Assembly: GCA_013115145.1 (NCBI GenBank)
Contig: JAAPAO010000090.1
Span: forward strand, 19,808 to 83,807
Source: Perkinsus chesapeaki
Taxonomy: Eukaryota > Perkinsozoa > Perkinsida > Perkinsidae
Reading direction: 5' to 3'
Length of the DNA: 64,000 nucleotides
Positions within the stretch are counted from its first letter, which is position 1. Every line of letters starts with the position of its first letter. The notes beneath the pieces were generated by a model, which saw only the letters and a program-made list of their open reading frames with translations, was not told the DNA's origin and made no database searches. Made by a program: the position numbers and the translations under genes. Shown here one piece after another: positions 1 through 12,137 of this stretch.

Positions 1-3000
1 CAGGCCGCTATTGATGAGAGGAATGGTGTGAAGGCAGGAAAAGGTAGGGACAATTTCGTGGCGCGCGAAATCAGGTCTTAGGGGTTAAACGACAAGGGAC
101 TCCAAAAGCCAAAGCGAAGAAGAAGAGTCGCGGCAGCGTTGCCGAGCTCGAGGATCCCGGCGAGGAGGTGACCTATTCATCGCTCCGCGGGTGCAAACCG
201 TATTTTCAGTATGCGCCGAGCGGTGCTGCCAAATCCGACTTGCGGCGACAATCAGATCGGTTGTTTGAAGTGATGAGCTACCTCGAGTGCCTAAGCCGAG
301 CCGAACTGCTGGAGGAACTGCAGGTGACTTTGATGCTTCTTGTACACATCCGTAGCACTCTCTGTGGTCAGTCGAATGGGTTCGGAATAAGGAAGGGTGG
401 AGAGGACGAGCTTCGACAGATAGTGACAGACTGTGTTGTATTTGGTGTACCGCAGCGGTGCTCCACCTGTGGTGGACAGTTCAGGTGATGATGATCAGCA
501 GCTGCTGGAATCATTGCGTATCTGTGTGGTAGAGTTTTGCAGGGTGCTAAGGTCAATATGTGGTAGTCGCGAGAGTCTACCATCTGTGAACCCCCTAATT
601 TTCTTGAAGTCAGACAGAAACATTGAAAGTTCCTCGAAGAAATGGTTCAGATGTTCATGTCCCGCCTCCTAGGATAATACTTCCTATCAAGCACTCTAGT
701 CCTTTCTTAACTCCCTGGACAAACTTCATTGACGCTCGATGAATGTCGTTGCTGTCGGGCTGCGGCGAAACATGCGTCGAATTTCGTGGCGCAGTGACTT
801 ATCCTGCCTTTAGGATCCACGGGGAAACCTACGAGTGCGGTGGATGGATCAGCGGCTACACGAAGTGCACAGAGACCACTCGCACCCCTGCTAGAACCCC
901 TTGGCGATTCTCTGACGACCTCCTCATGGTTCATCCGGAACTCGACGGAATTGAATTTCCTGTTGGTAGGGACGGAATTGCAGGCAAGGTCGGCCAATAG
1001 CGGATAAATTAGGTGACCGGCTTTTCGCAACTGTGGAGAAAGTCAAGAGTGCCGCCAAGCATGAGGAGGGTGACGAGCAGAATGAAGTGCAGCCAACCGA
1101 ATGGAACCGTGTTGGCGACAAGACAAATACGCCATTAAAAGGTGGGGTGCCGGGATCGAACTAGGGTCCAATATTTCCCTGGTACAGGTATGATCATCGG
1201 GGCTATCGGTCGCCTTAGCCACACCCGTCCACAACTGAAGCAGATAATATCTGATGCTGGTGGCAAATTGCAGGATAAAGTGGACGGCAGAGTAAGTGCG
1301 CTTTCAGTCTCCCTGTTTGCGGAATCTCTGCGTCGATACCATTGACAAAGTCCGCACGATTTCAACCGCGCACTCGCATTTATCTCGGAACGCATGCGGC
1401 TGTTTCTGGCAGGTCAATCTAGTTATATCAACAATAGAGGAGCTGGAAAAGCAAGCAAGTATCTACGCCAAGGCTAAGCGTTCGAGGCTCCCTGTTGTCA
1501 ATGAGAGCTTCGTAACCGACTGTGTAGTCCGCAAGGAGACCTTGCCTTTGCAGTCGTATCTGTGCCACCCGGAAGGTGAGTATCCAGGCATTCCAGTCGA
1601 GGCAGCACCTTCTCATTGAGCAGAGGCATCGGGGTTCCTAAGCCACAGTGCGGGACGGAAGAGCGTCTCCTCGGCACGCAGCCTGGTGTCCAGGAAGTCG
1701 GCTCAGTCCAGCGGTAGGGAAAAATTAAGAGTAAGGCGCTATTATATACATCAGTGCTGCTGCATCTTGGGGGCAGGTTAAGAACGGAGTGGTAGCACAT
1801 GATGAGGAACTTGCCGAGAAGGCCCACATCTATGTCGAGGGTGAAGTAGACGTCAAAAGATGTTCACCCAGCATTTGTGATCAGCCCAGGTGGTTTACAG
1901 TGAAACCCTCTCGAGAACGGATGCAGCAACTGGGATGAACAGCTATTATATTTTACAACTTTATGAGTCTGACAGCGGCACTGCTACGTACTGGCTCTAC
2001 AGGCAAGTGCCCTCCTGGTTGTGACCGGGGGCGGCGGCGGAGTGGTTATTGCAGGAAGTGGGGACGCACAGGGAACGACATGATCGGGGACGAGAAACGA
2101 GAAAGAATGGCGGGGAAGGAATCTGCTATAGCCCAGTTTGAGAAGTAGACTGCTAGCATTGCCAGCCTCGTGCTTTTTTCGGTTTTTCTATCAGATTGTT
2201 CGAGGAGAAAACCGGCAATCCGTTCTACGAGGTCGCAACAGGCATGCTACCTTTCGAGATGCATGCTGGGAAAGCCTTCCGGTTGGACACCAACATTGAC
2301 TCAGCAGGCGGTGGCAGTGGCGATCAACGGTCGTCGAGCCAATCGCTTGTTCGGCGGATGAGTGAGTGTGTTACTTAACGCTCTCCCGAACCGCAGAGCC
2401 ATCAGGCCTCAGCAGCGGATCGAGCCTCCCCAAGGCTGTGGCCAACTTGGTTACGCTCATCTGTGACATCACCGCGATGGAGCAGGAGCTCAGAGATCTG
2501 GAGATTGACGCTGATAAGATGCCACTCGGTATGATATCGAGGAGGGGCCTTACGGCGGCCTTTGCAGTGCTGCGGGAAGTTCAGGAGGAGTTGATGCGGC
2601 CAAGTAGGGGAAAGGGTGAATAGAAGCTTTCATTTCCACTGTGTATTTCGTCCTCGTATCTCAGGTGGTCCGAGAAGCGTCATCATCGCTGATCTTACTA
2701 ATCGTTTCTACACTATGGTGCCCCACAGCATCCCCCCTGGTGCTCGACTGCCGCTTTTGAACAACCTCCGGCTGATAGATCAGAAGGTGCCCCTTTTCCG
2801 AGGCATCTCAGTTGTTGACCTGTTTGTGCTAGGTTGATCTGGTACAGAGTCTTATGGACTTGGAGGTCTCCTTCAGTGTGGTGTCTGGACCGAAGGCAGG
2901 CAATGGCGCCGATCCTGTTAGAGCACAATACGATCGTCTCGGCTGCGGCCTTAGCGTCATTGACAGGACGTCCTTCGAGTTTGAGCTAATTGAGGGGTAA

Positions 3001-4087
3001 GCGGATGTAGCAGCGGGCTCGCCGTAAAACCTTGGAAGCAATGATTTGCTGAGCGTGACATGACGCTTAGCATAGTACCCATGCAGCTGTAAACTGCGAA
3101 CTGTAAACAGTTAAAGCTCGCAGGAAGGCAGGGAAGCTTAGTGAAAATGACCTAAGGTCTGACCATCCCTATTTTTACTATTTACCTCGGATAAAAGCTT
3201 AAACCTAGGAGTCCAGAGGAAGTCTCTTTCAAGCATGCATGATATCTTTTGATAAGATACGTCAACAATACCCATGCCCCAACCCACACTACGTACAAGC
3301 TACGCGTCATGAACTGCTTCCGAGTTGACCGTGACGGTGAGGATCAAAGGTTCGGCCGCCACTCGAAGGACCCCAATAGAATGCTTCTTTGGCATGGCTC
3401 CAGAATGACCAACTGGGCCGGCATACTACCGCAGGTGGGTGTCTCTGGTCCAGATTCAACTTCACTTGGCACTTTTTAGGGTCTCCGTATCGCTCCGCCC
3501 GAGGCCCCTGTGACGGGTTACATGTTCGGTAAAGGTGTCTATTTTGCGGATATGGTCACCAAAAGTGCCAATTACTGCTTCGCGTCGATGAGCGGTGACA
3601 CTGGCCTGCTCATGCTCTGCGAAGTGGCACTGGGAAAATCGTAAGTCTCCCCCGCCCCTGTGCTTTCCCTCACCACATACCATTCTAGATTGGAGCTCCA
3701 CGAGGCACTATTTGTGTACGGCAGCGACCAAGAGAAGCCTCCTCCAGGATTCCAAGGTAGGCATTCCCGTACGTCTACTTCGGACCCTAGTTGCCTCAGG
3801 GAAGAAGCTGCCCAAGTCGTACAGGAGCACCAAGGGCATCGGCGGCACATGTCCGGACCCAGCGGGGAACTACGTCACATCGGACGGATGCATTGTAGGC
3901 TGCCACCGGATGCCCTTTTACTGCGATCTTCTTAATGTAGGTGCCTCGAGGTAAACCAGTTAATAACCCCGAATACAAAGCGAATGGTTCCTTGCTGTAC
4001 AACGAGTACGTTGTCTACGATGTGTCACAGATAAAGTGCAAGTACCTAGTGGAATGCAATTTTGAAACTATTGGTACGATGTGGTAA
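1..4087 (+). CDS. PARP1: PARP1-type poly(ADP-ribose) polymerase, 5'-partial, multi-exon
   Basis: Nuclear DNA-damage sensor that transfers ADP-ribose from NAD+ to proteins. The window opens inside the gene (open frame from base 1). Rebuilt exons: 1-43, 82-323, 372-484, 814-965, 1013-1141, 1188-1291, 1413-1575, 1624-1730, 1777-1845, 1890-2002, 2055-2144, 2195-2361, 2397-2615, 2665-2786, 2833-2996, 3257-3434, 3480-3640, 3689-3756, 3791-3894, 3941-4087; all phases agree. Domains in order: PADR1 zinc ribbon (CSTCGGQF at ~460, then YECGG...YTKC at ~830), BRCT (GRLS...GGKL, 1190-1575), WGR (YWLYRKWGR at 1995-2065), helical regulatory domain (ADKMPLG at ~2515, NRFYTMVP at ~2705) and the ADP-ribosyltransferase fold. 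The catalytic H-Y-E residues are visible: LLWHGSR (~3385), [12 protein letters not shown] (~3540) and LLYNEY (~3995). It ends in TMW, like PARP1. The N-terminal zinc fingers, if present, lie to the left. Very secure. Confidence 0.96.
2003..2054 (+). other. GC-AG intron in the PARP WGR domain
   Basis: The only splice solution that keeps the WGR core (YWLYR then KWGR) uses the donor AG|GCAAGT, a GC donor with otherwise perfect consensus, and the acceptor TTGCAG. The alternative GT donor three bases downstream breaks the frame. All other PARP introns are GT-AG. Confidence 0.7.
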
Positions 4088-4246
4088 CTTACGATGTTAA
4101 TTGCTTTTTTATATTCCATCATGTTGTGTTGTTAATGACGACAATGCCTCACCGGCCGAGTGTTACCAAATTGTACGCCTCTTATCTCGGATGCCACTAC
4201 ATCCCACGGCCTTCTCAGCTGCTGGTCATGATTCCGGACTGGTAGC

Positions 4247-6773
4247 ATGAGCCTTTGGCGATCTGCCCGTGCCAGGAAGGTACTTCAGGCTCACGATGCT
4301 GATACAGCTGATAATAATGGTATCGGTTTCTCCTTCACTCGCCTGCACAAGTCTCACAGGAAGCTCCGTCTCAACCGATGTCGGCATGGTCGCTACTACT
4401 ATTGCCCCATAGAATTCCTATTGATTCAGGGCGCCGTTCCAAGTGGCACAAACACCACGGGGGTTGGCCGCATGAAACCGGTCAGCACATGTGGCCTGGC
4501 ATCCCCCTCGAAGAAGCTGGTAATTATCAGGTCGAGACGCCATCTATGCGATACCCTCTGGGCCCGGTGGTGGACCTGGCGGCAGCTCACTCACCGACAA
4601 CTTCGCATACCTTTCCGCACCGCTGATGAAGGTGGCATCTGCTACGGTTCCTTAGACTCAGTTCGCCAGGTACCGCTCGAGCTCGCCCCGTTTGGAACGA
4701 GAGTGGCATCTCTGACCCCTGAAAGTATCCACAATCTTATCTGTATTGGAGCGACCGTTAGACCTCTCACACTGCATAATTCCCCATCCGTGCAGACGAT
4801 CGATTTTCTATGGCAACCGAGGCGTTGGCTTGAAGTTAGGCATGCAATTAATGCGCACCCTTTCCTAAGCCGTGGTTGCCAGGCTTAGCTCAGAGACCAG
4901 CGGACTAGCTCACCTTCCCATGGTTCGCAGTTTTCATACAATATGCGAGTCGAGTTTGTGAGTAAGCAAGTTCTGCATCTTCTTCATGCTACGAAGCTGC
5001 ACTGTTGCTCGGTCCGTAGCCCCTAATGGCTCAGCAATGATGGGCAGTTCGAGGTGACCTATCCCACTGCATCCGTCGGGAAATATGTTCGAGGCGCTGA
5101 GGACTCGGCGTCGTTGTGTAGTGTTGAATGTAGCATGCCTTTGCATCATCTTCTGTCGAGCGATAGCCCCGAGCCATCTGCAACAGCATTCGGTCTGTTC
5201 CGACATCACCATCATCACCGTAAGTCCATCTCTCATAACGAAATCGTTCCGTGTCGCTTCGGCTCTCAGCTCCTAGTATTTTCATAATCCCCAGTGGAGG
5301 AGGGTGCGGTTGTGGAGGAGGGAGCGGTATGGCCGCCGGCTTCCCCTTCACCGGACCAATCAAGGTGGCAGATCCACCCATCACTGGCATCGTCTTGCTT
5401 GTGCAGTTACCGAACATCGCGCCACATTACCACTACCATGGTCGGCACTATTACGGTGCATCCGAGGAGGCATTGATGTGTGTGTTCGGTCTAGCTAGAG
5501 AGTGGCTCGGCATGGGCCGCCTGCGGTCGCGGCGGGTAGGGCAAATGGTCAACGATAGCTGTGGAGATTACTGTTGCCTTCAGTGCAGCAGGCATAGGTC
5601 TGCTAGCTACCAGGATGACTTGTGGCAACTTTGATGGCTATTCTGCTGTAAAATAACGTATAAGAGGCGTTGTGTTACCTGCCTAGTTCGGAGGGGTCCT
5701 CAGGTGGCCTACGCAATGACCGCACCAAAAGGTAACCACAGCACCCCGGCAGTAGCATCCTTCAGCAACAGCCTTTATGGGCCTAAAGGAGGAAAGACGC
5801 ACTTTACAGTGAAGGGCACGGAGACCTTGACACCAAGTGAAGAGAGGACCCCTCGGAAGCTACGGAAGTCTGTTCCTGTGAGATTGGTCCACAAGCCCGC
5901 GCAGTCGTTGGTGACACTGGCTGGTTAGGAGTATTTCACGAGCCTCTCAAGCCCCAAAAACCCAGCTAACCGTCCTCGGGGCATCAGAGTGGTTCAATCG
6001 GCCCGCCATATGTCGGACTCACCGGTAGGCATTTTGCTCACCTCAGCAGCTAGTAGCGCCAAAAGGTGCATCCTGTCGATGGAGTATCGGCTCCTGTCTT
6101 GCCCCGCGAAGACCCCATCGGTAGCAGCAGACCCGGCATGCGCGAGCATTTTGGCCTGTCAGGTTTCAGAGGTTCTCTGAGCGTCGGTCCTGTATACTGC
6201 CAGGCTCACGATAAACCAGAAACAAGGCCGCACAGGTAGCGGCGGTGGCGGCGGTCAAATCCGCACCAGACATATCCCTGCTACTCAGCTATGGGGCAGA
6301 ATTCCGTCCAGGGAGGCGGTTGCAGTCCAGTATAAATGTATCCCTCAGGAAGGTCCACAGCAATGACACACGGAACCCAATAACAGGTCCGTGCTCCTAG
6401 ACTCGACCTGAGCTGTGTATTAAGGCGGCTTAGGGCAAGGCTTGGAAGCAGGAGAGCAGCGGCAGAATAGTAGACGCGGCATTGGCACGCAACTGAGCAC
6501 ACTGATACCGTCCGAGACCAGCAAGTGGCTGAGCGCCAAGTCGGTGGTGAGTAGGCCCCTCAGCCATTGCATCAGAATGTCTAAACAGGCCTCTAGCAGT
6601 TACTCCCCTCGGAAATACGCCTCATCACACGCGGCAGTCTACAGAGAGCTAGTCACAGTCGGAACGGTGAAGTCGCCGCGGTTGGCGCTGTCCCTACTGA
6701 GAGAAGTGAGTCCTTATATAGATGCACGCAATGCAAGTATCTGCTCCAGCTCCGACACGCGGCAGTGGCCTGA
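4247..6773 (+). CDS. Unrecognised multi-exon Gly/Pro/His-rich gene (approximate model)
   Basis: Not recognised. Several plus-strand exons join through ~40-50 bp GT-AG introns, but I could not fix one complete model. Convincing pieces: a stretch reading PSGPGGGPGGSSLTDNFAYL (~4555-4625), a 42 bp intron at ~5362 joining FPFTGPIK to LPNIAPHYHYHGRHYYG (to ~5470), a 48 bp intron after RLRSRR (~5537), a block with YGPKGGKTHFTVKG (~5775), a second Gly run (GSGGGGGQ, ~6240), and a C-terminal exon (PSETSKWLSAKS ... LALSLLRE) that splices at 6709 to a short last exon ending at TGA 6771-6773. The composition (Gly, Ser, Pro, His) suggests a disordered protein. The start is uncertain: ATGs at 4144 and 4250 are candidates. 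Minus-strand ORFs over 4934-5417 compete, but lack linked splice sites. Confidence 0.42.
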
Positions 6774-7186
6774 GGGTCAGTGGGGACTACGCGAGGCTTA
6801 AAGGCTCATCGGTAAGGTTACCACTCAGATACACCTAGAGTTATATTGTTCATTTGAGGTCGGTGCTATCTTGACGACAGAGCTCCCGCCGCCCTCCGCA
6901 ACCAACGCATCTCAGAGAGGCCGCTCAGTGGGGACAAGTGAGCCTGCCGCTCCTCAGTGGTGTAATTTTCATGCCTAGGTCCTGACTTCGAACGGATCTG
7001 CCGAGCTACCAGATCCGCTTCGAGGGAGGCAAGGCGCCGTATGAGGCGGGCACAGGCCAATGCAGGTCGGGACCACCTCCACGGCCAAGCATGAAATGAA
7101 GCGCTCTGTTGTGTCTTTGCTGCCATGAGGAGTTGTGTGGGAGGTGTGATGCAGAGGAAGTCGGCTTTACTAGCTTGATCACTTGA
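6774..7186. other. Intergenic, nothing recognised
   Basis: 413 bp between two plus-strand genes. No conserved protein or RNA was seen; a minus-strand ORF at 6866-7210 looks like a shadow. The promoter and 5' leader of the next gene should lie here. Confidence 0.5.
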
Positions 7187-10100
7187 ATGAGCTTCTCCTT
7201 GCCTGGGCACAGTGCTGCGCTGCTGGCCGCTTTGAGCGTTCGGAGCGCGATTGAGGAGGCTGGTATAGGCGGGGCTACGCGAGGGGAGTACGCAGCCATC
7301 TATGGTGAGGAATTAGGAGATGAATATTTTAAAGTGAGGCGGCGCAAGGCTTACCCACCACTGTACCAGCTTCGACAGAACTCACAACAGAACAGCAGCA
7401 GCAGCGCCGCCGCCGCGGCCGATTCAGTGTTTGATAATAATGAAGCAGATAGCAATCATGTTGGTGTTCCTGGCTCTTTTCGTTGCGACACTCCCTTGCC
7501 TTTGCAGACAGCTCCAGTCCGTGTGGGCACTCCGGCCAGCAGCACCTCCTCGACTACCACAAGCCCTCAAGTGACCCCAGCGACAACAGCATCGAGGCAG
7601 TTGGAGGAAACCCAGGAGCCCCACGGCGGCGGCGCCGGAGATCAGCGCTCGAGACCGTCCGAGCTCTTCCTCGACGACGATGACGATAGTGAGCTGCTCA
7701 GGACTCCTAAGAGCGGTAGGACTGCTGGAGTTAGTGAAGGGCCAGATGAGGTGAGCACCGTGGGGGCTGCCATCTTTTAATCGTTAGTTTCGAAATTTCA
7801 GGTGGATCCTGAAATGGAAGATGATGAGATCCTGGAAAGCCAATTGACTGCTGAAGTAGAAGGCTGAATGTGGCAGTGATCCGATGAACCACTTCTCTCT
7901 TTAGATTGGCGACGTTTACGTCCCGCCGCCAGGAACCACCCCGCCATGGGAGAATCCGCGACGACGTCGAATACTCAACAGCCCTACGGCTGGGCGGATA
8001 GAATGTTATTTCCTCGAGAAGGACCAAGATATGATACGAGTTTGCGAGGCCAACGGTGCCCGAGACCGATGGGTCCCGCGGGAGCGGGTGTTCTGGCACA
8101 GAGGTGAGGCAGCTCCCCAGCGTCTTCGGGGGATGCCGCTTATAGGGCCGGCAGGAATGGCGGAAGTATTCGATGTGTTCGGGGACGGAGAGGAAGAAGA
8201 CGGCAGTGAACCTTCAGCTAGGGCAACCAATAACGTCAGAGATTCGCTCATCTGATGACAGGACTATGCGTCATGTTTAGGCCCCATTAAGGCGACGACA
8301 GACGGCTCCATCGAATCGGCGTGGCTTGCGGCGCAATAGTTCTGGAGGAGTGCACACGCCGCGGGGATTCAGTGAAAGGAATACTATGTCGCCCCCGAAC
8401 CCGAGACGGGGAACACCGCAGCGCCAGGTCAAGCGGACCAGAACATCTGCGACGACGCCAACAAGCGCACGGCGGAGGGGCAGAAGCGTCTGCTCGCGAA
8501 CCCCGGCCAATGTGGACAGCACATTACAGCAGTGGAGATTGTTTGAATATCTTACCTCGGCCACACCGACACAGTGGATGCGGGAGGTGTTCTGCGAATC
8601 TCCAGATGCCGAGGTTCAAAGGGTCATGGCCGAGGGCTTCCATGGCATCTTACCTGATGATGAACTAGTGGCTATGGCTGGGGACTCCCGACAGGAGATG
8701 CCCCTCCGAATAGTTGCTCTCATGGCCCTGCTATCTAGTGGTGATGCGACCCAGAACCAGGAGAGCTGTCGCCAAGTCGCCGCGCTGGTCATCGACGAGC
8801 TCAACTCTGCCATAACACTCGCTGAGATCGGCGTTGTTATCCTGATGGCAATCTGCCAAAGTATATCAGGGTCGATCGGGACGGACCGGGCCACCAGCAT
8901 CAGAACTTTGACGGTCCTCAGTTTGGCTTCGACCGTCAGAGTACGCATCCTATGGAGCGTGTTGAGCCTTGCACTGCCGCAAGGGTTAACCTCACCGAAC
9001 ATCGAGGTGTCGGAGGAGGAGATTCTACGCGACCTCCGATTCAAGAAAGCCACTCTCGGGGAGAGGCTCACCGGCGGTCTGCTTGTTGTGTGTGGCAAGT
9101 GGCTCATGACGGGATCGGGCCCGACGCTGAAGATTGGTACGATTATCCCCTGGTTGGTCGGCAGCGGCAGTAGTGCTTCCCTGGCGAGGAGGTCCTCAGA
9201 AGCCGGCAGTGCTGTGGTGGAGCCCTCAGAAGCACCCGCCTTGTTGACAAGGAGTGACCGGTTCCCTAAGAGCGCTGCCATACACGTGTGTAGGTTAATG
9301 ATGAGCGCTGGGGCCTGCACTGCTGCTGTTGACGACCCTTTCACACCAACTCATCCGCTGCAGGTGGAGATATACTACAGCTTCCTGCTACAGCACCACG
9401 GTGATCGAGACAGGGTATCAAAGCAGATGGAGCGTTGGGGAGGGGGCTCTCCGAAACTCGCTGAGGCAGTCCTGGAGATCTTGCTACGAGACTTTCCTCA
9501 GCAGTGCTGCAAATCCGGACTGTGGGAGAAGGTTGAGAATTCTGCCCTATATAGATTGGTCGCCTTGCTGCCTGGTCAAGAGAAGCTACCAGTGGAAGCC
9601 TTACGAAGGCTGACTCCACCCTCGACATGGCCAGACAGGGTCCGTCTTTCGCCTTGTACAGTAGACGCTGTATGGGAGCTTTCGATCGCCATCACAAACG
9701 CTGCTTGCCACTCTACAGCCCTGGACGACGGCAGTAGCGGGCATGAGCTGGAGGTCGCTGTGGAATTTCTAGCGAACACTCTGCAATTGCTGATTCGTAG
9801 TGCAGAGGATCCCCGTCCAGCCGTACTTCTAAGCAGCGGTGGACTCTGTGACGACAGGCATTTGATGCCCTTAACTACCAAGAGGACACCAGAACCTCGA
9901 CCGTACTGGATTGCCATGTCGGAAGACCGTCTACGCAAATGGTATTTGAAAACCATTCCCGAATCCGACTTTGGGCGCTACATCAAAGATTATCAGACAG
10001 GAAGCATCCGGCCTCTCTCACCGAGCCTATTCACCAAGATGTCCGAGAAAGCCCGTCGCACAGCTGCTGCAGTTGCCGAGCTCTTTTACTCAAAACTACT

Positions 10101-10308
10101 CCAACTATGGGACGCTCCAGATGTCCACCGAGGGCTTCACCGAGCTAGACTGCTCCATTGGATATTCACTGAGTCCCAGCAGCCTCCCTTGGATTCATTG
10201 AAGCTGGTAGAGAATGGTTATAAACAGGCACTACTGAGCTGGCTGGCGGACCTTTCTTTGAGACCCTCATCATTCGTGGTGAATCGAATTAAAAGCCTCT
10301 TTGATTGA
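7187..10308 (+). CDS. Orphan ~991-aa nuclear-looking protein with acidic N-terminus and long helical C-terminus
   Basis: Not recognised. Four exons with matching phases: 7187-7750, 7802-7855, 7905-8234, 8281-10308 (introns 51, 49 and 46 bp). ATG 7187 follows an in-frame stop, so it is the simplest start. The first ~190 residues are low-complexity: an Ala/Ser run, Ser/Thr-rich stretches and an acidic patch (LFLDDDDDSELL). A basic RRRR patch and a compact segment (RIECYFLEKDQDMIRVC ... WVPRERVFWHR, ~7995-8100) follow, then a second acidic patch (GDGEEEDGSE). The last 675 residues come from one long exon. They begin with an Arg-rich tail and become continuously alpha-helical in appearance, like a HEAT-type solenoid. 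The acidic and basic tracts suggest a chromatin or RNA-processing scaffold. That is a guess from composition. Confidence 0.88.
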
Positions 10309-10543
10309 CTATTAGTTTCAATAGTTATTCCTTTATTGTGTTCTACATAACAACACAACACTGAATAAATAATCGTTCCTAGAAAACATAGCTAATGATT
10401 AGGTGTTAATGATTGGGCGGCGCGAATCTTATCTCACAATTCTGCGCACCATGCGGCACAATTGGCCACTACAAATCGGGCGGGTACATCAGTAAACCAC
10501 CAAAATGATATTCACCTCTTCGATACTTAATCACATTTTACAA

Positions 10544-11476
10544 TTACTGAGAGTAGGTGTGAACCTTGTCTGCAGCAGTCTGATAATACTTATCAGCAGT
10601 AGCCTTAGCATCGGCAGCATACTTGCCAGCAGTTTCCTTAGCATCGGTGGCGTATTTGGTAGCAGTCTCCTTAGCATCTACCGCGTACTTGCTAGCAGTA
10701 TCCTTGGCATCAGCGGCATACTTCGTCGCTGTTTCCTTGGCCTTAGCAGCTTTCTCCTTCACATCAGTAGAGTATTTATTAGCAGCATCCTTAGCTTGGG
10801 CGGAGTACTTGGCGGCAGTCTCCTTAGCTTGAGTGGTGTACTGGTGAACTGTGTCTTGACCCTTCTTCATAGAATCCTGAGCAGCTTCCTTGTTCTCAGA
10901 GAAGGCCTTCTGAAGACGGTCAATAAATGCAACCCACCACTCGCTGGCCTTATTGCGAAGTGCAAGAACATCCTCTTCAGCAATCTGTAAAGCAGGGAAT
11001 GTGTCCTTTACATAACCAACCATAGACTTTAACGACTCCAAATAAGCGGAGAAGAAGCCCATTACTGAAGCATAAACCTTCTGCCAGTACATAGTAACGC
11101 AGCTACCACACTTGGTGATTTGGTAGTTGCCACGATAATAAAGGCGGGACGCCACGGTTGAACCCAGAGCTACTGCACGACTGAGAGGACTAACGGAAGC
11201 CCCTTGACAACTTGATGGACTAGCAGCGGTGGTCTCAGAGCGATCCTCACCAGATTGAGGCTGAGGCTCTACAGGGGGGAGATAGTGGTTTACTAACTCT
11301 TCGCCCCGACTGAGCAGAGAGTCTAGGAAGGAGTAGACACTTCCCAATGCCGCGTTGGTTGAGCGGGTAACTTTCTTCCCAGCATCAGTTTTCTTAAAAT
11401 CATCAACCATCTTCTGAGTCTTCACTGTAGCATTATCAACAGTGCTACTGATAGAGTCGGCAACGTAGTTTGTCAT
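10544..11476 (-). CDS. Perilipin/LEA-like protein with C-terminal 11-mer amphipathic repeats
   Basis: Single-exon 310-aa protein. The start is set at ATG 11476 (MTNYVADS); the open frame continues upstream but reads as untranslated. The N-terminal part has SLLSRGEELVNHYLPP (~residues 55-70), which resembles the segment before the carboxy domain of perilipins. The last ~120 residues are 11-residue repeats of the type AKETATKYAADAKDTASKYA. These form an amphipathic helix in both perilipins (lipid-droplet coating) and group-3 LEA proteins (stress tolerance). A tryptophan-containing helical middle (EWWVAFIDRLQKAF) separates them. I favour a lipid-droplet surface protein because of the ELVNHYLPP motif, but an LEA protein is possible. 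No signal peptide or membrane span is visible. Confidence 0.8.
   Translation of the reverse strand: MTNYVADSISSTVDNATVKTQKMVDDFKKTDAGKKVTRSTNAALGSVYSFLDSLLSRGEELVNHYLPPVEPQPQSGEDRSETTAASPSSCQGASVSPLSRAVALGSTVASRLYYRGNYQITKCGSCVTMYWQKVYASVMGFFSAYLESLKSMVGYVKDTFPALQIAEEDVLALRNKASEWWVAFIDRLQKAFSENKEAAQDSMKKGQDTVHQYTTQAKETAAKYSAQAKDAANKYSTDVKEKAAKAKETATKYAADAKDTASKYAVDAKETATKYATDAKETAGKYAADAKATADKYYQTAADKVHTYSQ
10595..10835 (-). repeat. 33-bp tandem coding repeats
   Basis: The 3' part of the preceding gene has about seven degenerate 33-bp units. Each encodes a pair of 11-residue modules built on Lys-Glu/Asp-Thr-Ala. Third-codon positions differ between units, so the array is old and kept by selection on the protein rather than freshly amplified. 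Confidence 0.8.
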
Positions 11477-12137
11477 TGTTATAAGCAATACCCAATAACG
11501 GAAACAAAGGATAACACACCACAGGACAGCTCGAGAGGAACACAAGAAAATTGCACGCATGCACATACTTGCACAAAGCTCAGTGTCTCCTTAACGCGCA
11601 ACTGGACAGTTTTGCACGAAGTGTTTCCCATTCCCACAACTCAAAATCGACACATGGCGTATTGTCCAACAAACCTAAGATATTGTGCCGGGCTGAGTTA
11701 TAAGCACCGTAAGTGTAAACGTTATTCAGCAGATATTCAACTGAGGCAGCCATAACAGGAATGAGACAATACTAATCTATCACTTGGGAGGAGAATAGAT
11801 ATAACGAGTCATGACTGGATCGGAAGCAGCATAAGCCAGACAACGCCTTGTTAGGTAAAAGGTGAACAGACATCCGAAGCACAGAGTGCTTCGTCAAGGC
11901 ATAATATGGTCAAGGAAACGGCAGTAAATGAAACATAATCCGCCATTGAATGATACACGTCTTTACTTGCCTGAAGAATGTCGACTGATAATAGAACAGA
12001 ACTTGGTCAACTCCACTCACGCAGCTAAAAACTATTGAATAAAATGGACTAATGATTGATTAACGATGCTTGATAACGCTGAAGACTGAAGACACGAGCC
12101 AAAAATCATAAATGTATATCAGACCATGCGCAGGACC
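11477..12137. other. Intergenic / 5' region of the perilipin-like gene
   Basis: 660 bp without supported coding sequence. It is flanked by the start of the minus-strand perilipin-like gene and the stop of the minus-strand CCCH gene. No RNA gene or repeat was recognised. Confidence 0.5.

Noticed and set aside
4934-5417. Two overlapping minus-strand ORFs (100 and 128 codons)
   Set aside because: They have protein-like stretches but no linked splice sites, and they lie antisense to better-supported plus-strand exons (Gly- and His-rich blocks joined by 42 and 48 bp introns).
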